Positions 47,440-59,372 of a stretch of DNA of 64,000 bases are shown piece after piece; within the stretch, counting starts at the first letter, position 1, and each line of letters begins with the position of its first letter. The stretch covers positions 5,355,635 through 5,419,634 of the forward strand of contig VUYV01000004.1 of the NCBI GenBank assembly GCA_008711295.1, written 5' to 3'. Below the pieces are notes generated by a model. The model searched no databases and was not told where the DNA came from. It saw only the letters and a program-made list of their open reading frames with translations. Source of the DNA: Anarhynchus alexandrinus (lineage: Eukaryota; Chordata; Aves; Charadriiformes; Charadriidae). Made by a program: the position numbers and the translations under genes.

Positions 47440-47523
47440 AGGGGAAGTCAGAGTTCATTTCCCTGCTCTGCTACCAGCTACAAGTCACACTTCCTCCTTC
47501 TGCTTTGATATCTCATCTGTGCC
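47440..47523 (+). repeat. MIR-like SINE relic, plus orientation
   Basis: AGTCAGAGTTCATTTCCCTG then CTCTGCTACCAGCTACAAGT (about 47446-47485) match the MIR-type GTCAGGGTTCAATTCCCTGCTCTGCCAC region. CACACTTCCTCCTTCTG and ATATCTCATCTGTG (to about 47522) match the CACTTAGCCTCTCTGTG and CAGTTTCCCCATCTGTA boxes. It is opposite in orientation to the other MIR-like relics from 6 to 38 kb. It is strongly diverged, but the box order is preserved. Confidence 0.65.
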
Positions 47524-49074
47524 GTTAGAGACTGTGCTAATAGTAATCCTTTACCTTCCAGACTACTTGTCATTAGCTGCTGCAAGCTTCCCAGGCCCAC
47601 AGAGGCCTCGAACTAGAAGTGATACAACACATGACAGATCAGAGCAGAATGGATTTTGCCATGAAAGCAGCCGTGGATATCTGAGACAGGGCTTGAGTGC
47701 AGTTAACACGCTCCAAAATCTTTCTGTATCATATGTTGTCACTATTCAACAGTGGGGAAAAAAAATATAGATACATATTTTTATGCCTTGAACTTTCTTC
47801 TTTTGACAAAGCATTTTTCCTGAGAATTTTGGAAGGTTGCTACACTACTCTTACTTTGTTCAAGTGTCCCCTGTGACAACCATATCCTGGAGTGTATTAA
47901 AGTGTAAAAATACAGCAGCAAGATAAGCAGTGGCAGGAAGATAGAGGAATTCAGAACTTTGAGACTCAGAAGAAAAGATATTTCTAATCTCTGCTGAAAA
48001 TATAAGACAAAGTGGATAAGGCAGACAAGCACAAGGAGACTGTTACAAACAGGAGGAGATGCTGGAGAGAGGGAAAGGAGGAAGGGAGGGGGGAAGCTTC
48101 TCACACCAGCAAGTGAGCTTGATAGCAAGATGAGAGAGAGGTCACAGCAAGACAAGTATAGCAAGCAAGGAGAGCTCCAGAGAGATACGGTCTAGAAGAC
48201 AGGTCAGGGCAAGTCTATGTCTATGCTTTGCTTTGTTCTTATTTTTGGCTTTCCACATACCTTCAAAAGGAGAGATTATCAGATAAGAATTGATGGGACA
48301 CCATTAAGACAGAAGGTTTTTCCAGCTCTATTGTGTGCATGACATTCCTTCCCCTCTGGTCTCCAGAGTTCTCATACATCTGGGGATGTAATTTGCAAAG
48401 CACGCACAAGAACTACCCAGCAATGCTGCCTTTGGGTAGAAATTTGATCAAAGGTGCAATTTAAAGTGGGTGTTTAATAGCCTCATAGTGTTTCTTTACC
48501 ATGGGATTGTACAGCCCAGCCTGTAACATACACTTTTGTGCTACCAACAGGTGCTGGGAAGAATGCCAATGTCCTTCGTCTCACGAAAAGCTTCTGCCTT
48601 TCCTGGTGGTATCCATGCACTCCAGGGTAAAGGAATTCTAGACCTTCACTGCTGTAAGGCAGGAGATTCAACCACCTCAGCTAAAGAACAATAATTGGTA
48701 CCAGATGCCGATTTCCTGAGGGCTAATTCTACAAGCAGATAATACACTGGAAGCAAAAAGAAAAAAAAGTTTGTATCATAGCAATGCCCTGGGAATTGAG
48801 GAGCGATGTAAATGGAAAGGCTGGTTTCCACAAGTGCTTTATGTCTAAAGGTCAGAAGAACCTGCATAATCAACATGGGAAAAAAATGTTGGTGTGTAAC
48901 AGTTGGAAAAAAGAATCAGCAACCATAGAGCTGTATAACAGTATCACCAGTAGTGCTGCCAAGGTGAAAGAGGACCCGATGTTGTTAGCTTACCGAATAC
49001 GCATTAAGACAGTAGCAGAAGAGATAGGGGTTGAAATAGGAGGGAACTACTGTTCTAAGATTTCAACTGCTCTT
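47524..49074. other. Gene-free DNA with purine-rich stretch
   Basis: No gene was recognised with confidence. The interval 48045-48160 is rich in GGAGA, GGGAGG and GAGAGAG purine runs. The plus-strand frame 48784-49194 (136 codons) overlaps the end of the minus-strand candidate described next and has no known motif. Confidence 0.45.
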
Positions 49075-49671
49075 TCACAGGAACCTACCAAGTTCTCCCT
49101 TCTCTGTACTTTCTTTCCATTCACCTTCACACTGAATGATCTCCAACAGTTCCATTCCCAAAGCGCTTTCCAAGTTGTCCACCACATTTGCTAAATTTTG
49201 ACCATTTGCACCTTGCATCAAAATTTCTTTAGACTGCTCCATCATAAAGAAACTCAAGGCCTTACGTTGCCACATGGACTCAGACAGACTGCTGCAAAAT
49301 CGCTCAGCACCCACTTTCTTGCAGAACTTCTCCAGCTGACACAGACATGGTACCCAACCGCTCAGCGCACATACTGCTCCCAACCCACACCACGAGCCGC
49401 TTCCCGCCCAGCAGTAAGCCAGACAGAGAACAGGGCAGACAGCAGAAGCTATGACGTGGCTAAACCTAAGGGGCATGGGAAGAAGCCAGGAACACAGCAG
49501 AGATATGCATAAAGGTGTCAGAGGTAGAAGGAAGTGACAGCAGGGATGTAGGGAAGATGGGAGAGCTGAGGGTACTGCAAAGGAAAAGTCATAGGGAATA
49601 TGAAAAGGCTGTGAGATTGCTGCAGTGGAGGAACGTGGGAGAGATTGGTCAACACCCCATTGCTCGTGCAA
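49075..49671 (-). other. Minus-strand open frame of 198 codons with a coding-like half; possible exon, unidentified
   Basis: The frame is open from 49671 to a stop at 49075. Its first 110 or so residues are serine/leucine/cysteine-rich and look non-coding. The rest (from about 49335 down) reads more like protein, with balanced charged and hydrophobic residues such as EKFCKKVGAERF and MMEQSKEILMQGANGQNLAN. A splice-acceptor-like CTGTGTCAG lies at 49336-49344 and a donor-like GTAGGT at 49083-49088, so an internal exon of 247 bases (49089-49335, minus) is possible. The polypyrimidine tract upstream of the acceptor is weak, and the protein was not recognised. Alternatives are chance or a decayed retrocopy. 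Confidence 0.2.
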
Positions 49672-52600
49672 CAGCTCCTCTCTTATCGCTTAATATTCAG
49701 TGCTATTTTATAGCAGCAGGATATCCCTGACTCTTCCTCTGCTTTGGAATGTAAATAGCAGCTGTCTCTGTATTTTGTTGGAGCAGAGGCATGCTGTAGG
49801 CATGCTCTGTCTGTGCTACCAGCAGGGCCTCTCAGGAGGCAGTCAGGAGAAAGCCTGGTTTGTTAATCTTGACAGGGCTTAGGAGAGAGATCAGATTTGA
49901 ACAGTTCAGCATCAACAAGACTTGGATAATTCTAGACATACAGAGAAGAGCTTTAAGTACCTAAGGAACCCTCTTGGTGGTGATACTCAGCCGCTTACAG
50001 AGGTAGGAAGGAGCAGCGAGGATTATCCTTTTGGATTTAGGTGCCTAAATTCTTCCTCAAGTTCCTCCTTAGGCATCTATTCCTTTCCATACGTCCAGCA
50101 CACAACAAAATCACTGCCCCTTCTTTTCCCTACCCATGCAGCAATGGTTAAAAATACCTGACTATCCAAATAAATCCGGGCAGCCTGGAGCCTCACCTAG
50201 TCTGGCAGCTGACTCCAGTACAGTAGGGTGATATCCTACACAAACAGGCAATGGTGCAAGGAACAAACTACAGCAGAACTCAAAACAAAAACACTAAAAA
50301 AATAACAAGGACTGATCTACTTCTGTCCTAGTGAAGTAAACCACATCATTGCTGCTGACCCTGGGATTACCTCTGGGTTCCCATCAAATTGACCACAACC
50401 ACACAACTGAGGTTTAGAGGGCTACTCATCCTTTTTCCCTTTTACTGTAATTTAGCCCCAAAAATCCCTCACAGGAACCTTTTCTAACATCTTCTCTCCT
50501 TTCCTAATTATAAAGGAGTAGAAATATTAAGATCCCCTTGCTAGGAACCTGAGGATTCCTGCAGAGCCTGTTTCAATGTAAATCTCCTTAGTAACAAAGG
50601 AGATGGAAGGGGGAGCGAAAGAGAGGAGCCGGCACAGCGTTTGCAGCCTGCCGTTCTCGGGGGGTTTGCTGCCATGCTGCTCCGGAGACCATTCAGCCTC
50701 TCCCCCGTCAGCACCCCTCACCGCTCCTAACTTCTGACAAGGACCATCCAAGAGGAATATTTTGGGGTTTTTTGCCAAAGTTCTCAGTGAGGTATCAGCT
50801 GTTCTTTAAAGAGATTACGGTGGGAGCATTCCTAGCACATTGACTCCTCTGTGCAGCCAGCCTTGCGATTAAATGGCTCAGCAAAGGTGGTTTCCAAGGA
50901 TAAACTGTGCCAGGGATGACAACATTTCCTCACCAAAGAGGGGAGGCTCTAATAAAAAATAAGGATAGAAGAAAACTGCTCTCGCTCCACAGCTATTATT
51001 AGTGTCTCAGAGCACTGTCACTGCTTTGCCTGTGCTGTCAGATGTCACTTCGCATCAGTTCTGGGCAACGCTCAAAAGAAAAATGGTGGAACTCATTTAA
51101 TTCTGCAATGCATGACTGGGCTCCGCAGCAGGCCCGCACAGAGGGTTAAGTGACCTCTTAATGCTGGTGGGAGCCCTGCTCAACAAGTTCAAGTGGGCTC
51201 TCCAATAATTTATGCAAACACCTTTTTGCATAGACTGGCAATTTATAGTAATTTATACCTTCTACCCAGCTGTTCTCCCAAAGCATAAAGTACTTACAAA
51301 CAAGTTCCAGCACTCAGTCCTACTGTCCCCTAAAGCATCTCCCTACTGAACGGGCAGTCCAAATGGGGGGAAAAAAAAAAAAAACAAAAATGCAACTGAG
51401 GCAAATGACTGACATATACTGGATATTCACACTTTTGGGCACAAGCTGCGCACCGTGCATAATGCAGCAGCAAACCCAGCCAGCAACAGCACAGCTAAAT
51501 CCCCACACATACCCTCTCTGGCAATACGCTTTTCCATATTCCTTCTGCTTATTGGAGGACCACCCTTTTCATCAGCACTTTCCCCCCCTCCCATTTTCTT
51601 TTCCAGGGACAGCTTCTTAGCATCAAGCTGAGCAACTTTGTCTCAGTGAAGAACTCAGCAGCCAGAAGACACTGACTATATTTTTTTTCTGCTTTGAGGA
51701 AACGTGTTATGAACATCCTTTGCGCTTCTCTGACAAGCAATCCAGGTCATTACATGCTCTTCTTTACTGCTCAGGATGACTGAATGGTTAAGTTCGTTTT
51801 GCTGACCATGTGGCAGTTTAACTTTGCTTATACATATAGTTCAAAGTAAGCAGCATTGACGCGAGACCTACACTCATCCTATAGCATTCTCATTACACAC
51901 TTCTAAGCGCCTGCCTTTGCTCTGAACTGAAAGCCACATCCACCAAGAAAAAAAAACATAACTAGTTTTTCTTCTGATCTTAGTCACCTGCCAACTCACT
52001 TTGTTTGCTGTAGAAGAACACAGTATTGTTTAACGGCTAGCTAAATGCAAGTTAAAATGGCAGCTTCGGGGGAAAAAAGAAACAAAAACCCCCAGGTGTT
52101 AGTGATTTGTCAAAGTGGACTGAAATCACACCTTAACCTCCAAGCCATAGACAGAGCCTGTATTCTTGAGGTGAATTTTGGGAAGCTAATTTAACTCCTC
52201 CTTTCAAAACATCTATCAGCTATTCAACACACTTGAAGTGACCGGGAGTAATGTCATGCTGACGGCTGCAAGATTTCAGCCAGTTTCGTAGATCAGAGTA
52301 CTGATGGATTACGCTTCTAAGTACCTGCATCGTGCTGAAGCTCAAACTGACTGTCTGATAGTATCCTTTCTGTCCTGCTGCATCGGAAAGCTTGGCTTTA
52401 AGGACACCCTCTCATTGTTTTGACCATAGTGTCCAAATCTCAGAACTTAAAGAGCTCTTCATTGAGGAAAAAGGTTTTGTTTTGTTTTTCCTGAGGACAA
52501 TAAAAGACAGCTGTGTATACACACACACTGTGACATAACATTAGGAAAATCAGAGATAGACTGAAGTCATCTTCGTATACAGACACACACCTGATTCACT

Positions 52601-55040
52601 GGGAGAAATTCATGCACTGGTGTGAATTCTCCATGAGGAGGAAGACAGCTGTGACAGTTGCTTGATGAGACAGATCCCACAGCTCCCATTTCATCAAGGA
52701 CCCTGTCCTCTCCATCTGCTGGGCACTGCTCCTTTACAAGTTTATGACTGGCCTTGTCCTGCTATTTTGAGAGTCAAAAGCTCCACTAAGCACCTTTTTT
52801 CCGCTAGACCAAGTCAGGAACAAACCCAGAACTACAGAAGGAGGAAAGAAAAAAAAACCTCAGGCACAAGTCTTTGAGCTGATAAGTACCAGTGGGGAGC
52901 TCTTAAGTTAGAAAGCACAAACAAAATTTAATGAGCATCCAGAGATGCAAGTGTGGAAGCATCTGAAGTCCAACATTAGGAATAATTCTGAGAGTCAGGC
53001 TCCTTTGTTTCCAAGGCCTGAATTTGTATTATCTTTTTTAGCAGCAATGCTATCGGTAATGCTTTCCCCTTCCTCAAGAAAAAGTAGTAATGCCATCTTT
53101 AGTTTGTTTTCTCTTAGCTGTTGCCTTTGAGCTTTTCAGAGCAACACAGAACTCTAACCAAAGTTTCACTGACTTCAAATCCTCTTCCTTCAGTTTAATC
53201 ACAGCTAAGAAAGCCTGAGCAACTAGCACCCAAAAGCTACCTCAAACCCCCGTGCAAAAAAGGTGTGTGTGTGTGAAAAGGTACATGAAGTGCATCAGAA
53301 GTCTGCCAGGCAGAAAGCAAGTGGCTAAATCCATAGAGGTGGTTCCTGCTTACAGAATAGCTGCTCAGCCCCAGCTATTTCATTAGCACCGCTCTAAAGG
53401 GTCCTAGGGACTTTCTTTTTGAGGTGTAGGCAATTCAGAGAGCTGAAAGATCACTGTAATTTGGCCTATGAAAAATGAGTAGGTGTTCACAGTTCATTTC
53501 CCAATCGGGAAAGTCATGCTCATCACAGAAACCATCACCGTGCGCAGAACTAACAGCCGCCCTGCGTGGCAGGCACACCCTTGCACGTTAAGGAAGCCTT
53601 GCCGCGCACCAGCTTTTACCACACATGAACAAGAGGCTTTGGTTAGCAAAGTTGTTGGTAAGGCACTTTTTTTTTTTACAGATCTACAATCAAGTGAAAA
53701 AGTACAATGGTCTTATAAGTAAGTAAATACAACCAACCAAAACTACACAACTAGACTCCTGGAACCACAAAACAAATTGAAAGTGATGAAGTATTCCCAA
53801 AGAACCCCCCTGCTCCCTGATGAACTGGAATAAAAACACATGGGAAGAGTCAAACACAAAGAGAAAAACTCAAGGATACAGGGAGAGGATGCAAAGCTAA
53901 AAAAATGTTGAATAAATGGAATAAAACATGCTGCCGCTTATCTGAATGAGTAACACCAGCTGCGGTCAAAGGGCAACGGCTGGACAGGCCTCGATATTTT
54001 CCCATTCCTGCTGTGAGCAAAGGAGAGCACAAGGCTTGGGAACAACAGAGCACCAGCTCCTGGGATTCCAACAGTCAGTTATGAGCCTACGCAGGGACTC
54101 TGCCTTAAATCCGTGCAAAGTCTTAGAAAACCTCAGGGCCCCTCTAGAAGACCATTTAGCAACTGACTTCTGCTTGGATATTGCCAAAATAAACTGGAGT
54201 CAAAATTAGATGTGTCTGAGTCCAATTTCACCTTGATTAGTATTTACATAACGCACAGGGAAACGCGAGAAGAGCACATAAATAATGTACTGTTTGTTGC
54301 AGACCTCTCAGGAGGGGAATTCTCAGCTATAGTATTGATCCTCCTGCACACACCAGCTCACCACGCAGAAAGCCCAAACCTTCTGCTCTTTATACATGGA
54401 AGCAAACTTCCAGAAGCTGAGCCACACAGGTTGGGTTGCAGACTGGTGCTTTACCACACCAGTGGGTTTAGCCAGAACGCAGCTCTCTGGCTGCTAAAAG
54501 CCTCATACGGAAAAAGACTAATGTGGGGAGTTTCCAGGTCTGGTTAATTTAGAAGACATCCTCCATTTCCTTAACTTCTTTCCTTCTAGTGGAGTTGACA
54601 TTTCTGACAACCTTCCCAGGAAATGTAAACTTGGGAGAAGCTGGTTGTTGGATTTTTCCTCCTGTTACAGTACCACCGCTTATCCACCCTGTCTTAACAC
54701 AAGTTGGGGGGGACTCCAAACCAAAACTGTTACCTAGGAATGACTCAGTACCGTCACTTTCTGAGGCGGCCGCACAGTACAATATTACTCAACAGCCACA
54801 AGGAGTCTGTGCCACCTGTGAGAATAAAGTGAGAAGAGTTTCTCTTCCCCATTCTCATTCTCTTCTTGTTGGAGGAAGGGTTTAACTTCGTGACCAGTTC
54901 ATGTGGGTAAAGGTGGAGGGCATCTGGACATTTCTTCTTTTCTAGCCCTTGGCAAACATTGTTAGGAAAATAATTCCAGTACTTTCTTTGATTTGAAGAG
55001 ACATTTCCACTTTGACTTACCCTACTCTGGACTTACTGAA
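49672..55040. other. Gene-free DNA, about 5.4 kb
   Basis: No gene was recognised. A-run interruptions lie at 51368-51384, CA and GT dinucleotide runs near 52519-52528 and 53263-53273, and a T-run at 53669-53678. A hairpin-like pair lies at 52603-52631. The frame 54589-54885 (plus, 98 codons) contains a GCGGCCGC site near 54765 but no recognisable motif. The segment 51165-51260 is a possible conserved non-coding element. Confidence 0.5.
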
Positions 55041-55046
55041 CTTCCT

Positions 55047-55076
55047 TTTTTTTTTAAAAAAAAAAAAAAAAAAAAA
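55047..55076. repeat. T-run followed by A-run
   Basis: About 9 T are followed directly by about 21 A, forming a snap-back AT tract. Lysine-rich translation across it is meaningless. No SINE or retrocopy body was recognised beside it. Confidence 0.85.
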
Positions 55077-57580
55077 CACCACACCACAATCCCCTACCAC
55101 ACGGTTCCCCAAAGCACCCCAGTCAAGCAACAGCTATATCTGATCCCAGTTCGCAGCTTGTCAGGTCCTGCTAAGCCATCTGCAGACCTTCAACCCACTT
55201 GACAAAAAATTGTCAAGCGGCAAAACTAACAGGTGGTTGGAACGTACGGTGTACCTCCGCTGGTTTACAGCCATAAAGTGAAGTACCTGAGGATATTACT
55301 ATTAGTGAAAGAGGCATCTAAAGTGCCCAACACAGCAAATACCCCCCGATAAGAGACCCGTACTGAGCTAGCAAGAGAGGTGGCGCAAAGATTCAGCGTT
55401 ATTATTTTCCTGATGCATCAATGTCTCATAAGTTTGCAGCAAATGAATGTCATTCTCGAGCATACTGTTAGGAAAGATTGCTTAAAATTAATTAGCTTCG
55501 TAACAATGGCCTGTCATTATGCTACTAAGTCACCAGCATGAGCGCATAAGTTACAGTGACAGCTCAGGGTATAAAATAAATGCCTTTATATTGAAATTTG
55601 CAAAGTGCCTAGCAGTCAAATGCCAATCTATTCACTTCTGGTAATATTGCATAGTTTCTTCTTAATAGACTGTTCCAAACTCCCACACAAAGATACGACT
55701 TGCTTTACTACAGAGAAGTCTTTCTACTTCATACACTGACCGTGCCCAAATTTAGAAAGCTTTTTAGAGTGTCTTTATTTGTACAGTGTTGATTCATTCA
55801 ACGTCAAGTTGAAAGTGAGGTTTGGAACATGACATTAGAAAAAGCTCTTGGTAATGGAAAACGACAGATCTCTTTTGGGTGACGTACCTGGGGATGCATG
55901 ATAAGCCAAAGGTAAGGACCGAGTTCTGAGAGGTAAGAACATCAGCAGTTCCCACATTCAGCACTTTACAAGAGTTCCCCAGTAGAGAAGGAAATAGTTA
56001 TTGCTATAATTATTTCATAGTTCCAGTCAGCTGCATTCAGTTGTACTGTTATATTCCAATGGCAGGAAAATGGAATACAGTAAACTATAAATATCTGTCA
56101 GAATTCCTTTGAAAGGACAACAGTTAATTGCATAGCTTGATCTCCTGCCGTGCCGAGCTTGCATTTCAGGTTCGAAAGGTACAGATTGTTATTGATTTAA
56201 TTCTCTTGAAACATGTGTGGTATAAAACTGTTCAAAAGAGTTATGGGGGAGAAATATATGCTTCCAGAGGAAGTCCTATAGCACAAGATTGTGGCGTGCT
56301 TCCTTCTTGTAAAATGCTTTCTGAAATTCAATACACCTCCTTCCAAAAGCCCTTCGCAGTCCCCTCATAAATTGAGGCTCCTTGCTTCCTTTGCAGAAGT
56401 GAAATTAAATTAGCGAATCAGATGAACAACAACAAAAGATTAGCAATAGAATGAGGCGCATACAAAAAATAGTCCTCTGTGTTAAGAATAATTCAGTCCT
56501 TATTACACACTCACTCTAACAGCGAGTGATCCATTTCACTCTTTCCTGTTTTCCTTTTAGCTTCCAGTTCTACCTTTCTCTTTGCAAAATGATTCCAGGC
56601 AGCCAAGCCAACATTTTAACTATTATATTCTCCTAAATATCTTCAAATCCACTTCTGATTTGGCTCGTGCAAAGTTGGTCTGACCACCCAAAGACATCAG
56701 GACATACAACTGTGCAGTAATTTGCTAAGCCTTGTCCACCCTGGGAATAAATTCCCCATTATAGCCATCGACAAGGGGGAGGGTGAAGCCCTGTTTAACA
56801 CTTGTCCAGCTCACCTACTTTCCACGAAGGGTAACTTGACCCAGTATAAATTATGTATCATTGTGATTTTGCCAGTCTACACGTGCGTTTAGCCTGCTGC
56901 TGGTACACAGGGAGCCAAAATCCCCGGCACAGAGAAGCCTTTATTAGCAAGTTACATAGATACTAGTAAATTCCTTGCTCCCAGATACTGTAATTAAGAT
57001 GACACATCTTCCTGATGGTTGCTTTAAAGAGGCAAAATATTAATGGAGGAAATACTGCAGAAACATTTTAGCCCCTGTTTATCACAAGTAGCTGACCACA
57101 TGTTAAGTTACATTTGCACACCCTCCCAGCCTTTAGCAGGAGAGCCCTGGAAGCTGTAGATTGCCAGATAGATCTTCTCTGAGTTAGTTTTTACTAGTTT
57201 CCCCCCTCCAGTTTCCAGGCTTAGGATAGACAAACATATTTACAGTCTTAATTTTCAGGTTTCCCAAGGTGGGTGGGTGTTTGTTTGTTTAGGTTTTTTT
57301 TTTGTTTAAGAGCTTTTTCTTTCAGCTGTTAGCTGATCAATAACATACACCGAGAGATTAAAATGAAATGCATTACTTTAACAAATTTAAGAGCAAAATG
57401 AGCACAACCTACAACACACTTGGAAACAGAAGCAACTTTTATCCCAAGGAAAATTTCCAACAGTTGCAATAGTTGCACCCAATAAAGATGATTGAGAAGA
57501 TTTTCACTTTTATTCACCCCTAAACACCATGTACCGCATGACACATTGAGCGCTGAAGAAGGTGGCTATACGCTAGCAAG
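55077..57580. other. Gene-free AT-rich DNA with a conserved-element-like segment
   Basis: No gene was recognised. The segment 55425-55610 is the best conserved-non-coding candidate by texture: TAATTAG at 55489-55495 next to AACAATGG (SOX-type) at 55502-55509, with TGATGCATCA-like and TCATTATGC motifs nearby. G/T-rich GTTTGTTTGTTTAGG lies near 57279-57292, with a T-run to 57302. Confidence 0.45.
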
Positions 57581-57616
57581 TTAAAGAATCATTAAATAGA
57601 TCACTGAGCCCAACAG
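57581..57616 (-). mobile_element. Possible CR1 3'-end fragment with internal deletion
   Basis: AAAGAATCATTAAATAGATC followed by ACTGAGCCCAACAGG resembles the reverse complement of a CR1 tail (AGAATCATTAAGGTTGGAAA..AAGATCATCGAGTCCAACC) with about 15 bases missing from the middle. The match is short and could be chance. Confidence 0.25.
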
Positions 57617-57639
57617 GATTTCGGCATACCTAGTCAAGC

Positions 57640-57860
57640 AAGACACAATATTAGCTACCGATCATCGCGCTGCGGGGCCCGACAACAGCCACGGCAGTTT
57701 TCAGACTTTACAGCTATGAAGCAAGAGGCAGCGCGCACCCGGCAAAGGCTCACAGCCTCCTGCAATCCGACCCAGGCGCATGCAAATCCCCGGGCAGAGA
57801 GCATCAAACTTCATAAGGCTGCAGGCAGGAGTCGGAGCCTGCCCACACGGAACAAGTTCG
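57640..57860. promoter_or_regulatory. Orphan CpG-rich patch
   Basis: A moderate CpG cluster (CATCGCGCTGCGGGGCCCGA near 57663-57682, GGCAGCGCGCACCCGGC near 57728-57744, GGCGCATGCAAATCCCCGGG near 57774-57793) sits in AT-rich surroundings. ATGCAAAT at 57779-57786 is a perfect octamer motif, the binding site of POU-family factors. A 154-codon minus-strand frame crosses it without recognisable motifs. A possible enhancer or minor promoter, on motif and composition only. Confidence 0.3.
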
Positions 57861-58147
57861 ACAGCTAGAACCCGAGGGAGATCAGACAGGCAAAAAAATA
57901 CAGGCCAACAACTTAGGTAGGAGAAGGGTGGGGAAAGTTTTGCTGGGATGAAGTAGGCAAGAAAGAATCTCTGGAGGAAAAAAAAAAAGTTAGAGAGATT
58001 TAAGATAACAGACAGTAACAGCAGACAGGATGCAAATGGGGAATTCTTCCAACAGATTTTTACCACACAGGATCTCAGGAAGCATTTGTGCTCACCACTG
58101 CACGGGTGAGGAAGACAGCCTACCAAAGTAGTTATGGGAGAGGGGCT

Positions 58148-58205
58148 TTGTCTCAGTAGTTCCATTTCCCCAGTTTAAAATAAGGATAAAGATGAAAACA
58201 TCCTG
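58148..58205 (+). repeat. Possible MIR-like SINE fragment
   Basis: TGTCTCAGTAGTTCCATTTC then CCCAGTTTAAAATAAGGATA and AAGATGAAAACATCCTGG roughly follow CTCTGTGCCTCAGTTTCCCC, ATCTGTAAAATGGGGATAAT and the ACCTCCT region of a MIR-type SINE. It is weaker than the copies at 32.4 and 47.4 kb. Confidence 0.4.
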
Positions 58206-59341
58206 GCCTGGAACAATTTCAGAAGCTAAATAGAGTCAAGTAAAATTAAGCTGTTGTTATTAACTATCACCTTCTCTCACCCACAATATCAGATGAAAAC
58301 AATGGTTTCTTGGAAGAAAAAAGAGCATCATAAGAACCACCATTCACACTGCCATAGCCCATAAAAACATAAAACATCAATATCTGACTATTACAGATAG
58401 ACTTGAACTCCTTATTAAAATTCCCTCCCCTCTCCCTTGCTCACTCGGAACAGAGGGAGGCAATTCCTCTCTTACACACCAGCCGCAACGCAGCTAAGGC
58501 TGTGAGCCAAAACCCCAACCATGGGGGAAGGCTGAACACCCCAGAGCTGCCACCCCTGGCCTCTACCCCCTCCTTTATGCCTTCTCAGGGCACCAAAACC
58601 ACCCCCACGTCAGCATGTGGAAGCGGTTAGTAAACGAGGGGAGGGTCAGATCCAGCCCTTTAGGTGTTGATTGCAAGCTCACACTGTCTCCCAAATGCGT
58701 GCAAAAAAAAGTGTACTTGAACCCTTAAAGCAGATGGGCTGAGGCTGATTTATTGGGGTGATTTAGATCTGTTAAAACAAATTTAATTTTGAATACAATT
58801 TTATATCAATTAACAGAGTCTCACAAGTGTAGCCATTAAGGAATCTCTTCCCAAAACCAAAGCCAAATATTCAAGATTTATGAGACTGACTTGCCATATT
58901 GGAAGTAACTAATTATTCGTAATGATTCTTTGTACTCTGACAGTGATTATGTATTTTCAGTGCAAATGACCATGATGAAGCAAGCGATAAAGGCAGCCCA
59001 TGTTTGCGGAAGGGATACCGAGCAGTTAAGCCCCGATCGTTTTAGCAAAGTATTGGGGTAGCAGGGGGAGAAACAACAGAAAACGGCTAAGCCCAGCGAC
59101 ACAAACCAGCTTATTTAACATCCTGAAGTACGTTCTGGCACACGCCAGAACTGCAAGGAAAGGCTGTGGTCTCTTTCTATTGCCTTAAGCAATTTCATAT
59201 TCAGTTTATTTATTCTGACCTTTTGGCTGTCCTTCCACCTCGGAGATGACTGCCTTCAACAGCGCGAGGCCTCACGGATTCAGCTCGCGGTGTTTGCAAC
59301 AGACTGCAGAGCAGGTTTGGGGAGAGGGGAACAACACAGAC
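58206..59341. other. Gene-free AT-rich DNA, possible conserved segment
   Basis: No gene was recognised. The segment 58740-59035 is AT-rich with many ATTA/TAAT sites (for example CTAATTATTCGTAATGATT near 58907-58925) and ends in CpG-containing sequence CCCCGATCGTTTTAGC near 59032. It has the texture of a conserved enhancer, but this is untested. Confidence 0.45.
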
Positions 59342-59372
59342 ATGGGGCCTGATTCTCCTTTCCGCTGACGTT
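59342..59372. repeat. Possible relic of a palindromic amniote repeat (GGGCCTGATTCTCC type)
   Basis: ATGGGGCCTGATTCTCCTTT then CCGCTGACG resembles the end of an old palindromic repeat I recall (GGGCCTGATTCTCCTCTCACTTACACC). Only about 25 bases match, so this is a weak call. Confidence 0.3.

Noticed and set aside
54589..54885. 98-codon plus-strand frame with a NotI-type GCGGCCGC site
   Set aside because: No homology was recognised, there are no convincing splice borders, and a single rare restriction site is not evidence of function.
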